From assembly GCA_903858635.1 (NCBI GenBank), contig CAIOJO010000413.1:1-49311 (forward strand): a stretch of DNA of 49,311 nt. The letters are read 5' to 3'. Made by a program: the position numbers and the translations under genes. The notes beneath the pieces are model-generated. The model was not told where the DNA came from. It made no database searches and saw nothing but the letters and a program-made list of their open reading frames with translations. Positions within the stretch are counted from its first letter, which is position 1. The number at the start of each line of letters is the position of its first letter. This DNA is from an uncultured Telmatospirillum sp. (GTDB lineage Bacteria > Pseudomonadota > Alphaproteobacteria > Rhodospirillales > Magnetospirillaceae). Of the stretch, positions 29,582 through 38,776 are shown in pieces.

Positions 29582-31729
29582 ATGGGGAGCAATTCCCTGT
29601 TCAACCTGATGAGCAGAACCCTTGCGGGGGAGCGGGAGCGCTGGTTCCTGTGGCTGCCGGCGGCGCTGGGGGCCGGGATCGCCCTTTATTTCGCCCTGCC
29701 CAGCGAGCCTCCGGCGTGGAGCGGCCCGGCGCTGTTGTCGGCGGCGATTCTCGGTGCCTTGGTTGCCCGGCGACAGGTCCTGATCGGGGCGACGGCCTTG
29801 GCCGTGGCAACGGCAGCACTGGGCTTTTCGGTCGCCGCTTGGCGTTCGGCCGCGGCGGCGGCGCCGGTTCTGCAGCGGCCGAGCGGCGTCCTGCGGGTCG
29901 AAGGGCGGGTCGCCGAGATCGAGCCCTTGGAAAACGGCCAACGGATCATCCTCGACCGGTTGGTCGTACCAGGCGAGGCCGGGCGGTTGCGCCGCGTTCG
30001 CCTGCATTTGCCGGCCGAAGTCGAATTGCGATCGGGCCAGCGCATCGGGCTGTTCGCCGCCTTGATGCCACCGCCCGCGCCGGCGGCGCCCGGGGCCTAC
30101 GACTTCGCCCGTCAGGCCTGGTTCAGGAGCCTGGGCGCCGTCGGCTATGCGGTCGGCCCGCCGCAGCCGCTGCCGACCGCGGGCGAGGAGGGAATGGTCG
30201 AATCGCTGCGTCTCGGCCTGGCCAATCTGCGTCACGCCCTGACCGCGCGGATCGTCGCCGGTGTCGAGGCGGGCGGCCTGCCGGACGGCATCGGGGCGGT
30301 GGCGGCGGCACTGATCACCGCCGAACGCGGGCCGGTCGCGCCGGAACTGCTGCAGGCCTACCGGGATGCCGGGCTGGCCCATATCCTGGTGATCGCCGGC
30401 ATGCATATGAGCATGGTGGCCGGCCTGGTCTTCGTCGCCATCCGGGGTGCCCTGGCCGCCATCCCACCGCTGGCGCTGAACTACCCGATCAAGAAATGGA
30501 CGGCGGCCGGGGCGCTGGCGATCACCCTCGGCTACCTGGTGATCTCCGGGGCGCCGGTGCCGACCCAGCGCGCCTTTATCATGAATGGCGTGGTGCTGCT
30601 GGCGGTCCTGCTGGATCGCCAGGCGATCTCGCTGCGCAGCATTACCTGGGCGGCGCTGGCGGTCCTGCTGCTGGCCCCCGAATCCTTGATCGGCGCCAGC
30701 TTCCAGATGTCGTTCGCCGCCGTCTACGGGCTGATCGCCGGTTACGAGGCGTTGGCCCCGGCGCTGGGCCGCTGGCGCCGCAGTGGGCGCGGCTGGTGGT
30801 CGCACGGGCTGTTCTATGTCGGCGGAATATTGCTGACCACCCAGATCGCCGGCACCGCCACCGCCTTCTACACGGTGTTTCATTTCAATCGCTATGCGAC
30901 CTATTCGCTGCTGGGCAATTTCCTGGCGGTGCCGCTGGTGGGGTTCTGGATCATGCCGGCGGCCTTGCTCGCCTTTTGCCTGATGCCGTTCGGGCTGGAC
31001 GGCTGGGGCTGGCAGTTGATGGGCTGGGGCATCGCCCAGGTCAACCGCATCGCATCCTGGGTGTCGTCGCTGCCGGGGGCGACTCTCAACCTGCCCAGCA
31101 TGCCGGTTGCCGCCCTCATCCTTTTTACCTTGGGCGGCCTCTGGCTGTGCCTGTGGAAGACGCGCTGGCGGTTGTTCGGTCTGCTCGGCATGGCCGCCGG
31201 CCTGCTGCTGGCGGCGCTGCATCAGCCGCCCGATCTGCTGGTCGATCCGAGCGGCCGGCTGATGGCGGTGCGAAGCGCCGACGGGCGGCTCGCCCTGTCG
31301 CGTCTGGAGGGCGAGCGAAGTCTACGGGAATCCTGGCTGAAACAGGCCGGACAGGGGACCGAAGCGGTGTCCTTTGCGGAGCTCGCGGCGAACGGCGCCG
31401 GCGCGTTGCGCTGCGACCGGCTGGGCTGCCTGTATCGGGGCGGCGGTCATCTGGTGGCCCTGGTCCGCCGTCCCGAGGCGCTGTACGAGGATTGCCGCGC
31501 CGCCGATACCGTGGTGGTGCCGGTGCCGGTGCTGCGTCTGGCCTGCCCTTCGGCCCGCCTGTTCGTCGATGGCTTGGCCTTGAAACGGCGCGGTACCCAT
31601 GCGTTGTGGCTGGAGGACGGCGCGGTGCGGGTCGAGACAGTGCAACAGTGGCAGGGGCGGCGACCCTGGGCCAGCTACAAGGCGCCGGCGGCCCGCGACC
31701 AGACTGCCACCGATGGCCCCGAGCCCTGA
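29582..31729 (+). CDS. comEC: ComEC/Rec2-family DNA uptake membrane protein
   Basis: 715 residues with many membrane segments. The N-terminal OB-like DUF4131 region covers about 30-200; the Competence domain (GLAHILVIAGMHMSMVAGLV, then ISGAPVPTQRAFIMNGVVLL) follows. The C-terminus is short and lacks a full metallo-beta-lactamase domain, as usual in alphaproteobacterial versions. It would form the inner-membrane channel for DNA in natural transformation. The rest of the system is not in the window. Confidence 0.9.
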   Translation: MGSNSLFNLMSRTLAGERERWFLWLPAALGAGIALYFALPSEPPAWSGPALLSAAILGALVARRQVLIGATALAVATAALGFSVAAWRSAAAAAPVLQRPSGVLRVEGRVAEIEPLENGQRIILDRLVVPGEAGRLRRVRLHLPAEVELRSGQRIGLFAALMPPPAPAAPGAYDFARQAWFRSLGAVGYAVGPPQPLPTAGEEGMVESLRLGLANLRHALTARIVAGVEAGGLPDGIGAVAAALITAERGPVAPELLQAYRDAGLAHILVIAGMHMSMVAGLVFVAIRGALAAIPPLALNYPIKKWTAAGALAITLGYLVISGAPVPTQRAFIMNGVVLLAVLLDRQAISLRSITWAALAVLLLAPESLIGASFQMSFAAVYGLIAGYEALAPALGRWRRSGRGWWSHGLFYVGGILLTTQIAGTATAFYTVFHFNRYATYSLLGNFLAVPLVGFWIMPAALLAFCLMPFGLDGWGWQLMGWGIAQVNRIASWVSSLPGATLNLPSMPVAALILFTLGGLWLCLWKTRWRLFGLLGMAAGLLLAALHQPPDLLVDPSGRLMAVRSADGRLALSRLEGERSLRESWLKQAGQGTEAVSFAELAANGAGALRCDRLGCLYRGGGHLVALVRRPEALYEDCRAADTVVVPVPVLRLACPSARLFVDGLALKRRGTHALWLEDGAVRVETVQQWQGRRPWASYKAPAARDQTATDGPEP

Positions 31730-31744
31730 GGCGGGGAGGCCCGC

Positions 31745-31870
31745 AGATGGATTGCTTCGCCCAGGGCTCGCAATGACCGGAAACGGAGGTGAAGGGTCCT
31801 CATTCCGAGGTGAAGGGTCCTCATTCCATTGTCCTTGCGAGGAGCGAAAGCGACGCGGCAATCCATCTGT
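31745..31870. repeat. Inverted repeat enclosing two tandem 21-base units
   Basis: The outer arms read ATGGATTGCTTCGC...CTCGCAATGAC and CTTGCGAGGAGC...CGGCAATCCAT, imperfect inverse copies of the 'CATTGCGAGGAGCG...GCAATCC' repeat common in alphaproteobacteria. Between them GAGGTGAAGGGTCCTCATTC occurs twice in tandem (31786-31806 and 31807-31827), identical over 21 bases. Confidence 0.75.
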
Positions 31871-31880
31871 GTGGCGTGTA

Positions 31881-32147
31881 TCAATAGTGATACCGACACT
31901 GAACGATTTCTATTTGCTGGGCGGTTGCTGAGCCAACGACACGATAGACCAGACGGTGCTCACCGGTGATCCGACGTGACCACCAACCCCGGAGATTCTC
32001 TTTCAATGGTTCTGGCTTTCCTAAGCCATTGAAGGGACTGCGCATTACATCACGCAGCAATTCATTGATCTTTGCCAGAACGGCCCGATCGGAGTCTTGC
32101 CAGAATAGATAATCGTTCCACGCCGCCTCGGTCCACAGCAGGTTCAT
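31881..32147 (-). CDS. yoeB: YoeB-type mRNA interferase toxin
   Basis: 88 residues. It aligns along its length with E. coli YoeB: INELLRDVMRSPFNGLGKPE, then LRGWWSRRITGEHRLVYRV and the end CRYHY. The catalytic residues are present: Glu46, Arg65, and His87 and Tyr88 at the C-terminus (shifted by a four-residue insertion). It cleaves ribosome-bound mRNA. The start overlaps the stop of the antitoxin gene by four bases. Confidence 0.93.
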   Translation of the reverse strand: MNLLWTEAAWNDYLFWQDSDRAVLAKINELLRDVMRSPFNGLGKPEPLKENLRGWWSRRITGEHRLVYRVVGSATAQQIEIVQCRYHY

Positions 32148-32398
32148 GGTTCCATGAGGTCGCGCTGCGTTGTGTGGGCGGCATCAGCATCCGCAATCGA
32201 ACGCAGCAGGCGTTCGGCATTGACCGGACTGCGCAGTAAATGAAGGGTCTCCATGATGCCGTCGAACTCCTCCTTGTCGATCAGGACGGCGGAAGGAGCA
32301 TTCTGTCGTGTCACCAACAGAGGCAATCGTGACTCATGAACCTGGTCGAGGCGCTCGCGGAGATGTTCCCGCAAATCGGTATAGGTGCAAACATCCAT
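32144..32398 (-). CDS. yefM: YefM/Phd-type antitoxin
   Basis: 84 residues. YTDLREHLRERLDQVHESRL is the Phd/YefM DNA-binding start, followed by LLVTRQNAPSAVLIDKEEFD. The C-terminal half (RLLRSIADADA) would wrap the toxin. It neutralises YoeB and represses the operon. ATG 32398 is chosen since the region upstream contains the operator. Confidence 0.9.
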   Translation of the reverse strand: MDVCTYTDLREHLRERLDQVHESRLPLLVTRQNAPSAVLIDKEEFDGIMETLHLLRSPVNAERLLRSIADADAAHTTQRDLMEP

Positions 32399-32425
32399 AG
32401 ACGGCTCCACCGCTCTCGCATGACC

Positions 32426-32443
32426 TGTACAGAAATATGTACG
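32426..32443 (-). promoter_or_regulatory. Probable YefM operator (TGTACA repeats)
   Basis: TGTACA at 32426-32431 and TGTACG at 32438-32443 form an inverted GTACA-N6-TGTAC pair, 28 bases upstream of the yefM ATG. The E. coli YefM-YoeB complex binds palindromes with a TGTACA core, so this fits autoregulation. Confidence 0.6.
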
Positions 32444-32490
32444 CATGCGAGGCGACCGTCAAGAACTCGTGGCGAACCCTTGCCGTCGAG

Positions 32491-34164
32491 TCAGCCCGCC
32501 TGGGCCTTGGCAAAACTGTCGCGCAGGCCGATGGTGCGGTTGAACGCCAGGCCGGGCGACTTGGCGTCGCGGCAGAAATAGCCCAATCGTTCGAACTGCA
32601 CCGGCTGCCCGGCTTCCGCCGCTGCCGCCGCCGGTTCCAGACGGCAATCGGTCAGGACCTCGAGCGAGCTCGGATTGAGATCGGCGAAGATATCGCCATC
32701 GGCCCCGGGATCGGGGCGGCCGAACAGATGGTCGTACAGGCGGACCTCGGCGGTCACGGCGTCGGCGGCGGCCACCCAATGCAGGGTTGCCTTGACCTTG
32801 CGGCCATCGGGGGCGTTGCCGCCGCGGGTCGCCGGATCATAGGTGCAGCGCAACTCGACCACTTGGCCGGCGGCATCCTTGACCACTTCACGGCAGGTGA
32901 TGAAATAGGCATAGCGCAACCGTACCTCGCGGCCCGGCGCCAGCCGGAAGAACTGCTTGGGCGGATCCTCCATGAAATCGTCGCGCTCGACATAGAGTTC
33001 GCGGCCGAAGCGGATGCTGCGGCTGCCGGCCGTCGCGTCCTCGGGGTTGTTGACCGCTTCGAGTTCCTCGGTTCCATCGCCCGGATAATTCTCGATGACC
33101 ACCTTCAACGGCCGCAGCACCGCCATCCGGCGCAGCGCCGACTTGTTCAGCAGTTCGCGGATCGGATGTTCGTACATGGCCACGTCGACCGTGCTGTTGG
33201 CCCGGGCCACACCGATCCGGCGCACGAATTCGCGCAGCGCCGCCGGCGGCACGCCGCGACGGCGCAGGCCGGCCAGGGTCGGCATGCGGGGATCGTCCCA
33301 GCCGCTGACATGGCCCTTGCGGACCAATTCGGTCAGCACGCGCTTGGACAGCACGGTATAGCCCAGGTTGAGGCGGGCGAATTCGTATTGGCGGGGCCGC
33401 GACGGCACCGGCAGGTTGTCGAGAAACCACTCATAGAGCGGGCGATGGTCCTCGAACTCCAGCGTGCACACCGAATGGGTGATGCCCTCGATGGCATCGG
33501 ACTGGCCATGCGCGAAATCGTAGGTCGGGTAGATGCACCAGGCGCCGCCGGTGCGCGGGTGCTCGGCATGCAGGATGCGGTACAGCGCCGGGTCGCGCAG
33601 ATTCATATTGCCGGCCGCCATGTCGATCTTGGCGCGCAGGATGCGGGCCCCATTGGGGAACTCGCCGGCCCGCATGCGGCGGAACAGGTCGAGGTTCTCG
33701 GCCACCGGGCGGTCGCGGAACGGGCTGTTGCGGCCCGGTTCGGTCAGGGTGCCGCGCATCTCGCGCATCTGGTCGGGGTTGAGATCGTCGACATAGGCCT
33801 TGCCGGCCTCGATCAGGTGTTCGGCCCAGGCGTACAGCTGCTCGAAATAGTCCGAGGCGTAATAAAGGTGCTTACCCCAGTCGAAGCCCAGCCAGCGCAC
33901 ATCGGTTTCGATGGCGTCGATGTACTCCTGCTCTTCCTTGGTCGGATTGGTGTCGTCGAAACGCAGATGGCAGCGGCCGCCGAATTCCTGCGCCGTGCCG
34001 AAATTGAGGCAGATCGACTTGGCGTGGCCGATATGCAGATAGCCGTTGGGCTCCGGCGGAAACCGGGTCACCACGCCGGTGACGCGCTTCGATTCGAGGT
34101 CGGCCCGGATGATGTCGCGGACGAAGTTGTTGCCCGCTTCGGCGATTGGCGTCTCGGTTGCCAT
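32491..34164 (-). CDS. glnS: Glutaminyl-tRNA synthetase
   Basis: 557 residues. [20 protein letters not shown] has the HIGH motif at 44-47; [12 protein letters not shown] replaces the KMSKS loop; [19 protein letters not shown] is a GlnRS signature; the C-terminal half forms the anticodon-binding beta-barrels. It charges tRNA-Gln directly. Many alphaproteobacteria lack GlnRS and use GatCAB instead, so a glnS between comEC and lexA may be acquired. The start is ATG 34164. Confidence 0.95.
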   Translation of the reverse strand: MATETPIAEAGNNFVRDIIRADLESKRVTGVVTRFPPEPNGYLHIGHAKSICLNFGTAQEFGGRCHLRFDDTNPTKEEQEYIDAIETDVRWLGFDWGKHLYYASDYFEQLYAWAEHLIEAGKAYVDDLNPDQMREMRGTLTEPGRNSPFRDRPVAENLDLFRRMRAGEFPNGARILRAKIDMAAGNMNLRDPALYRILHAEHPRTGGAWCIYPTYDFAHGQSDAIEGITHSVCTLEFEDHRPLYEWFLDNLPVPSRPRQYEFARLNLGYTVLSKRVLTELVRKGHVSGWDDPRMPTLAGLRRRGVPPAALREFVRRIGVARANSTVDVAMYEHPIRELLNKSALRRMAVLRPLKVVIENYPGDGTEELEAVNNPEDATAGSRSIRFGRELYVERDDFMEDPPKQFFRLAPGREVRLRYAYFITCREVVKDAAGQVVELRCTYDPATRGGNAPDGRKVKATLHWVAAADAVTAEVRLYDHLFGRPDPGADGDIFADLNPSSLEVLTDCRLEPAAAAAEAGQPVQFERLGYFCRDAKSPGLAFNRTIGLRDSFAKAQAG

Positions 34165-34312
34165 TTGCACCCCAACTTGCTCGCCCACGATTCTCTGGGC
34201 GTGCCGTCTATGTGCCAGATCCATGCCCGCGCGCCAACGATAAAACGGCAGGATCACGGCCTGGGCGCAATGGTTCTACCGGAAGCGTTGGCGCGGATTC
34301 AGGTGGCGCCCG

Positions 34313-35029
34313 TCAGTAGCGCCGCAGCAGGCCGATCAGGCGGCCCTGCACCTTGACCCGATCCGGGCCGAAGATGCGGGTTTCGTACTTCTGATTGGCC
34401 GGTTCGAGGGCGATCGAGGCGCCCTTGCGGCGCAGGCGCTTCAGGGTCGCCTCGTTGTCGTCCACCAGGGCGACGACGATGGTGCCGTTCTCGGCGGTGT
34501 CGCAACGGTGCAGGATCACCACATCGCCGTCCAGGATGCCCGCCTCGATCATCGAATCGCCTTCCACCGTCAAGGCGTAATGCTCGCCCTTGCCGAGCAG
34601 CATGGCGGGAACGCTGACCGTGTTGGCATAGTCGCGCAGCGCCTCGATGGGCGTGCCGGCGGCGATCTTGCCGTACAGCGGCAGGTCGATGGCCTCGGCG
34701 GCGGCGCCGACGCTGGCGCCCGGCAGGGCGGCGGTGAAGTCGCCGCGAATGACGTTGGGGGCGAAGCGCGGCGAAGGCGCCGCAGCCGCGGTTCCGGTGT
34801 CGGCCGTACCGAGGTTTTCGGGCAGCTTGAGGACCTCGAGGGCTCGAGCCCGATGCGGCAGCCGGCGGATGAAACCGCGTTCCTCGAGGCCGGTGATCAG
34901 ACGGTGGATGCCCGACTTCGATTTCAAATCGAGGGCTTCCTTCATCTCGTCGAATGAGGGCGAAACGCCGGAGGCCTTCAGCCGCTGATCGATGAAAATG
35001 AGGAGTTCATACTGCTTGCGTGTCAGCAT
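34313..35029 (-). CDS. lexA: LexA repressor
   Basis: 238 residues. The winged helix-turn-helix ([20 protein letters not shown]) is linked by a long Ala/Pro hinge to the S24 peptidase-like domain. The cleavage site Ala124-Gly125 is in [10 protein letters not shown], the catalytic Ser159 in [10 protein letters not shown], and Lys197 in NEATLKRLR. It represses SOS genes until RecA triggers self-cleavage. Two SOS-box-like sites lie upstream, fitting self-repression. Start ATG 35029. Confidence 0.96.
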   Translation of the reverse strand: MLTRKQYELLIFIDQRLKASGVSPSFDEMKEALDLKSKSGIHRLITGLEERGFIRRLPHRARALEVLKLPENLGTADTGTAAAAPSPRFAPNVIRGDFTAALPGASVGAAAEAIDLPLYGKIAAGTPIEALRDYANTVSVPAMLLGKGEHYALTVEGDSMIEAGILDGDVVILHRCDTAENGTIVVALVDDNEATLKRLRRKGASIALEPANQKYETRIFGPDRVKVQGRLIGLLRRY

Positions 35030-35063
35030 CTCGCCCTCCGTCGGCTGGCCCCCACAAGATATG

Positions 35064-35103
35064 GAACAAATCCGCAACAGCCACCCTTGTTCTAGTTTAG
35101 TTC
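35064..35103 (-). promoter_or_regulatory. LexA (SOS) boxes upstream of lexA
   Basis: A perfect alphaproteobacterial SOS box GTTC-N7-GTTC is at 35089-35103. A second, imperfect one on the other strand reads GTTG-N7-GTTC at 35064-35078. Both are 35-75 bases upstream of the lexA ATG, where repressor binding would block transcription. Confidence 0.8.
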
Positions 35104-35184
35104 CAGTGACCCGTCAAGCCGACAATTGGGGCATTCTCTTGAGCGACTCCAATCTTAGCTCTCGGTGTCTGGACGAGGGATGAG

Positions 35185-35321
35185 ACCGCCAAGACGCCAA
35201 GGCGCCAAGGCATGGTGACGGCACCGGGCGCCGCAGGCCATTTCTCAGGCCAGGAAATTGAAACCGATCCTGTTCTGCGGGTGGGAACGCATTCACCTTG
35301 GCGTCTTGGCGCCTTGGCGGT
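35185..35321. repeat. Inverted GCCAAG-rich repeat pair (REPIN-like)
   Basis: Two 26-base arms, 35185-35210 and 35296-35321, are inverse copies differing at two positions. Each arm is itself a tandem of a CGCCAAGR-type unit. They enclose about 85 bases with no gene. Such inverted doublets resemble REPIN elements mobilised by REP-associated transposases; none is encoded here. Confidence 0.75.
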
Positions 35322-35374
35322 TCATCAACAGGACTGTTCCGGTTTGTCGCCGATGATACGCGCCGAGCCGGTGT

Positions 35375-35851
35375 TCAGTCGGCGTCGTAGCTTCCCGACT
35401 TGCCGCCCGATTTGTGGACCAGGCGGATGTCGGTGATGCGCATGCCGCGGTCGACCGCCTTGCACATGTCGTAGACGGTCAGCGCGGCGACCGCGACGGC
35501 GGTCAGCGCCTCCATCTCGACGCCGGTGCGGCCGGCCAGCTTGCAGGTCGCGGTGATGTCGATGGCCGAGCCGGCCACATCGCAGGACAGGGTCACCTCG
35601 ACCGCGGTCAGGGCCAGCGGATGGGTGAGGGGAATCAAGTCGGGGGTGCGTTTGGCCCCCATGATGCCGGCCAACTGGGCCACCGCCAGAACGTCGCCTT
35701 TCTTGACCCCGCCGGCCTGGATCAGGGCCATGGTTGCGGCGGCCATCAGCACCTTGCCCTTGGCCACCGCGACCCGCTCGCTGACCGGCTTGGCGCCGAC
35801 ATCGACCATGCGGGCGTTGCCCTCGCTGTCGAAATGGGTGAATTCGGTCAT
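35375..35851 (-). CDS. moaC: Cyclic pyranopterin monophosphate synthase MoaC
   Basis: 158 residues. [19 protein letters not shown] and [20 protein letters not shown] are conserved, with [15 protein letters not shown] and [20 protein letters not shown] carrying catalytic residues. It converts the MoaA product to cyclic pyranopterin monophosphate in molybdenum cofactor synthesis. It follows trpC after a single base. In many relatives moeA sits between moaC and lexA; here that place holds only the inverted repeat. Confidence 0.96.
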   Translation of the reverse strand: MTEFTHFDSEGNARMVDVGAKPVSERVAVAKGKVLMAAATMALIQAGGVKKGDVLAVAQLAGIMGAKRTPDLIPLTHPLALTAVEVTLSCDVAGSAIDITATCKLAGRTGVEMEALTAVAVAALTVYDMCKAVDRGMRITDIRLVHKSGGKSGSYDAD

Positions 35852-35852
35852 C

Positions 35853-36668
35853 TCAGGCAACCAACGGGGCGGCCAGCAGGGCACGGGTGGCCGCCGCCAC
35901 ATCGGCTTGGCGCATCAGCGATTCACCGATCAGGAAGCGGCGCGCCCCGGCCCGCGCCATGCGGGCGAGATCGGCCGGGCCCTTGAGACCGCTTTCGGCC
36001 ACCAGCACCCGCTGGGCGGCGCGGCCGTCGCCGGCCAGAAGAGCGGCCAGGCGTTCGGTCACCGCCAGGTCGGTCTGCATGGTCTTCAGATTGCGGTTGT
36101 TGACGCCCAACAGCGGCGAGGCGAGCCCGAGGGCGCGCTCCAACTCGGCCTCGTCATGCACCTCGACCAGCACGTCCATGCCGAAACCCTGGGCCAGGCC
36201 CTCCATCTCGGCCGCCTCGCGGTCGGTCAGGGCGGCCAGGATGAGCAGCACGCAATCGGCGCCGAGGGCGCGCGACTCGGCGATCTGCCACGGATCGACC
36301 ATGAAGTCCTTGCGCAGCACCGGCAGCGACACCGACCTGCGGACCGCCGTCAGGAATTCGTCGGAGCCCTGGAAATAGGGGGCGTCGGTGAGCACCGAAA
36401 GACAGGCGGCGCCGCCTGCCGCATAGGCCCGAGCCAGGCTTGGCGGATCGAAATCGGGACGGATCAGCCCGGCCGAAGGCGAGGCCTTCTTGATTTCGGC
36501 GATCAGGCCGTAGCCGGTGGCGGCGGCCCGGGCCAGCGCCGCGGCGAAGCCGCGCGGCGGGCTTTGCCGGGCGGCCAGCCGCTCGAGCTCGGCCAAGGGG
36601 CGGTGCTGCTTCGCTTCGGCCACCAGCCGGCGCTTGGTGGCGCAGATCTCCGCCAGGATGTCGCTCAC
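35853..36668 (-). CDS. trpC: Indole-3-glycerol phosphate synthase
   Basis: 271 residues of TIM-barrel type. [19 protein letters not shown] contains the catalytic Lys, [15 protein letters not shown] the second Lys, and [16 protein letters not shown] and [12 protein letters not shown] the phosphate-binding loops. It closes the indole ring in tryptophan synthesis. It overlaps trpD by four bases and lies one base before moaC. Confidence 0.97.
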   Translation of the reverse strand: MSDILAEICATKRRLVAEAKQHRPLAELERLAARQSPPRGFAAALARAAATGYGLIAEIKKASPSAGLIRPDFDPPSLARAYAAGGAACLSVLTDAPYFQGSDEFLTAVRRSVSLPVLRKDFMVDPWQIAESRALGADCVLLILAALTDREAAEMEGLAQGFGMDVLVEVHDEAELERALGLASPLLGVNNRNLKTMQTDLAVTERLAALLAGDGRAAQRVLVAESGLKGPADLARMARAGARRFLIGESLMRQADVAAATRALLAAPLVA

Positions 36669-37699
36669 CGGTGCAGCTCGCGGTTGGTGATGGCGATCAG
36701 GGTCTCGAGGGTGGCCCGCGCCGCACCGGAATCGATGGCGCGGGCGGCTCGTTCGACCCCCGCGGCCAGGCTTGGCACCTGGTCGGCGACCACCAGGCCG
36801 GCGGCGGCGTTCAACAGGACGATGTCGCGGTAGGGGCCGGGCTCGCGGTCCAACAGGCGCGTCAAGGCGGCGGCATTGTGCAGGGCATCGCCGCCTTTCA
36901 AGTCGGCCGGGCTGGCCATGGCCAAGCCGACCGCTTCCGGGGTCACGGTGAAACGGTGCACGGCGCCATCACGCCATTCGGCCACCTGGCTGGGGCCGGT
37001 GGTGGTCAACTCGTCGAGGCCGTCCGATCCGTGCATCACCCAGGCCCGCTCGGCCCCCAGACGGCCGAGCACCTCGGCCAGGGGAACGACCCACTGTTCG
37101 GAGAACACGCCGACGATCTGGCGCTTGGCTCCGGCCGGATTGGACAGCGGGCCGAGCAGGTTGAACAGGGTGCGGGTGGCCAATTCGACCCGGACGCCGG
37201 CGACATGGCGCATGGCGGCATGGTGGCGCGGCGCCATCAGGAAGCCGATATGGCCATTCCACAGGCATTCGCGGACCAGGCTCATATCGGCGTCGATCTT
37301 GACCCCGAGCGCCGCCAGCACGTCGGCCGAGCCCGATTTCGACGACAGGGCGCGGTTGCCGTGCTTGGCCACCGGTACCCCGCAAGCGGCGATGAGCAGG
37401 GCCGCCGCGGTCGAGATGTTGTAGGTGCCGGCTGCGTCGCCGCCGGTGCCGCAGGTGTCGATGGCGCCCGGCGGGGCCTCGATATGGGCTGCCTTGGCCC
37501 GCATGATGCGGGCCGCGCCGGTGATCTCGTCGACCGTCTCGCCGCGCACCCGGAGCGCCATCAGGAAGCCGCCGATCTGGGCCGGCGTGGCGTCGCCGGA
37601 CATGATGATGTCGAACGCCGATTCGGCCTCGGCCTCGCTCAGCACCTGGCCGGCGGCGACCCGTGCCAACAGGGCCTTCATGTCGGTGGGCGTGCCCAT
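36665..37699 (-). CDS. trpD: Anthranilate phosphoribosyltransferase
   Basis: 344 residues. [20 protein letters not shown] is the PRPP-binding signature, and [20 protein letters not shown] the second glycine-rich motif. It joins anthranilate and PRPP. ATG 37699 ([11 protein letters not shown]) overlaps the trpG stop; Met at about 37681 is possible. Confidence 0.97.
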   Translation of the reverse strand: MGTPTDMKALLARVAAGQVLSEAEAESAFDIIMSGDATPAQIGGFLMALRVRGETVDEITGAARIMRAKAAHIEAPPGAIDTCGTGGDAAGTYNISTAAALLIAACGVPVAKHGNRALSSKSGSADVLAALGVKIDADMSLVRECLWNGHIGFLMAPRHHAAMRHVAGVRVELATRTLFNLLGPLSNPAGAKRQIVGVFSEQWVVPLAEVLGRLGAERAWVMHGSDGLDELTTTGPSQVAEWRDGAVHRFTVTPEAVGLAMASPADLKGGDALHNAAALTRLLDREPGPYRDIVLLNAAAGLVVADQVPSLAAGVERAARAIDSGAARATLETLIAITNRELHR

Positions 37700-38289
37700 C
37701 AGGCGGCGTGCCCGGTGCGCCGGCGGGCCAGCGTGAGGAAGTTCTGCAGCATTTGGTGTCCGTGCTCCGAGGCGATGCTCTCCGGATGGAACTGCACCCC
37801 GTGAACGTTCAACTGGCGATGGGCCAGGCCCATGATCAGGCCGTCGTCGGTCCAGGCGGTGGCTTCGAGGCAGGCCGGCAGGCTGGCCCGCTCGACCACC
37901 AGCGAATGGTATCGGGTGGCCCGGAAGGGGGTCGGCAGGCCGGCGAACAGGCCGCTGCCGACATGCTGGATGTCGCTGGTCTTGCCATGCACCGGATGCG
38001 GCGCGCGCACCACCTTGCCGCCGAAGGCCTGGCCGATCGCCTGATGGCCGAGGCAGACGCCAAGCAGCGGAATGCGGCCGGCGCACCGTTCGATCAGAGC
38101 CAGGCAGATGCCGGCGCGATCCGGGTCGCAGGGCCCCGGCGAAATGACGATGCCCTCGGGCGCCATGGCCAGGGCGTCATCCACCGATAGCGCATCGTTG
38201 CGCGCCACCCGCACCTCGGCACCCAACTCGCCCAGGTAATGCCAGAGGTTGTAGGTAAAGCTGTCGTAATTGTCGATGAGCAGGAACAT
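37699..38289 (-). CDS. trpG: Anthranilate synthase glutamine amidotransferase subunit
   Basis: 196 residues, class I glutaminase: [38 protein letters not shown] with the nucleophilic Cys, and [13 protein letters not shown] with the His/Glu pair. It feeds ammonia to TrpE, which is not in the window, and may also serve folate synthesis. It is the first gene of the trpG-trpD-trpC-moaC run; its promoter must lie in 38290-38776. Confidence 0.96.
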   Translation of the reverse strand: MFLLIDNYDSFTYNLWHYLGELGAEVRVARNDALSVDDALAMAPEGIVISPGPCDPDRAGICLALIERCAGRIPLLGVCLGHQAIGQAFGGKVVRAPHPVHGKTSDIQHVGSGLFAGLPTPFRATRYHSLVVERASLPACLEATAWTDDGLIMGLAHRQLNVHGVQFHPESIASEHGHQMLQNFLTLARRRTGHAA

Positions 38290-38776
38290 GGAACCGCCGT
38301 GGCCGTCGAGCGGCAACAATGCCGCCCCCTGCCGGGCGCCGTCAAGGATCAGGAGGCGATCGTCGCCGCCTCGAGTCTGATCATCGGCAGCAGGGCGATC
38401 GGTCGCCATCCACCGGAGTGCCGCCTGACCCACGGATGCCCGTCTCGACGTCCCCAATGGCGCGTCGATGCGCCCCCGAATTGGCGCGACATCATGTGAA
38501 ATTTACCAACATTCGGAAAATTGACATATGGACGGCAGATCGAGCATATTGGCGCCTCGATGGGCTTGCGCAGGCCGAAGCCGGCCGCACCGGCCTGATG
38601 CGCGATGTCGGACTGTCTGTCGTGGCTCTCGTCGGTCGTTCGGCCGGGGGTTGGCCGCGGTCTTTGGCGCCGAGGGAAATCCCTACGGTCCGTGCCAGAC
38701 CAAGACACTCGCATGCGTCGGGCCAAATACTAATCATCTGTGTCGGTCGATGATCTAGATACGTCAAGGGGCGAAA
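38290..38776. other. Divergent intergenic region between trpG and the AOR cluster
   Basis: 487 bases with no convincing gene; short frames on both strands lack family features. It must hold promoters for trpG (minus) and the oxidoreductase cluster (plus). A Moco/W riboswitch would be plausible here, but I could not recognise its motif. Base composition is more AT-rich around 38495-38550 and 38725-38780. Confidence 0.6.
38521..38549 (+). promoter_or_regulatory. Possible promoter for the AOR cluster
   Basis: TTGACA at 38521-38526 is a perfect -35 hexamer; 17 bases later GCATAT (38544-38549) is a weak -10. If used, the leader would be about 220 bases long. Confidence 0.3.

Noticed and set aside
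29492-31222. Minus-strand frame opposite comEC
   Set aside because: Gln/Arg/Pro-rich antisense composition and no ribosome site.
38640-38670. Possible sigma-54 promoter upstream of the AOR gene
   Set aside because: The TGGCC and TTTGG elements do not give the required GG-N10-GC spacing.
38319-38767. Short frames on both strands between trpG and the AOR gene
   Set aside because: They overlap each other, lack ribosome sites and show no family features.
38550-38776. Molybdenum cofactor riboswitch before the AOR gene
   Set aside because: Plausible by context, but I could not recognise the conserved motif by eye; a covariance-model search would decide.
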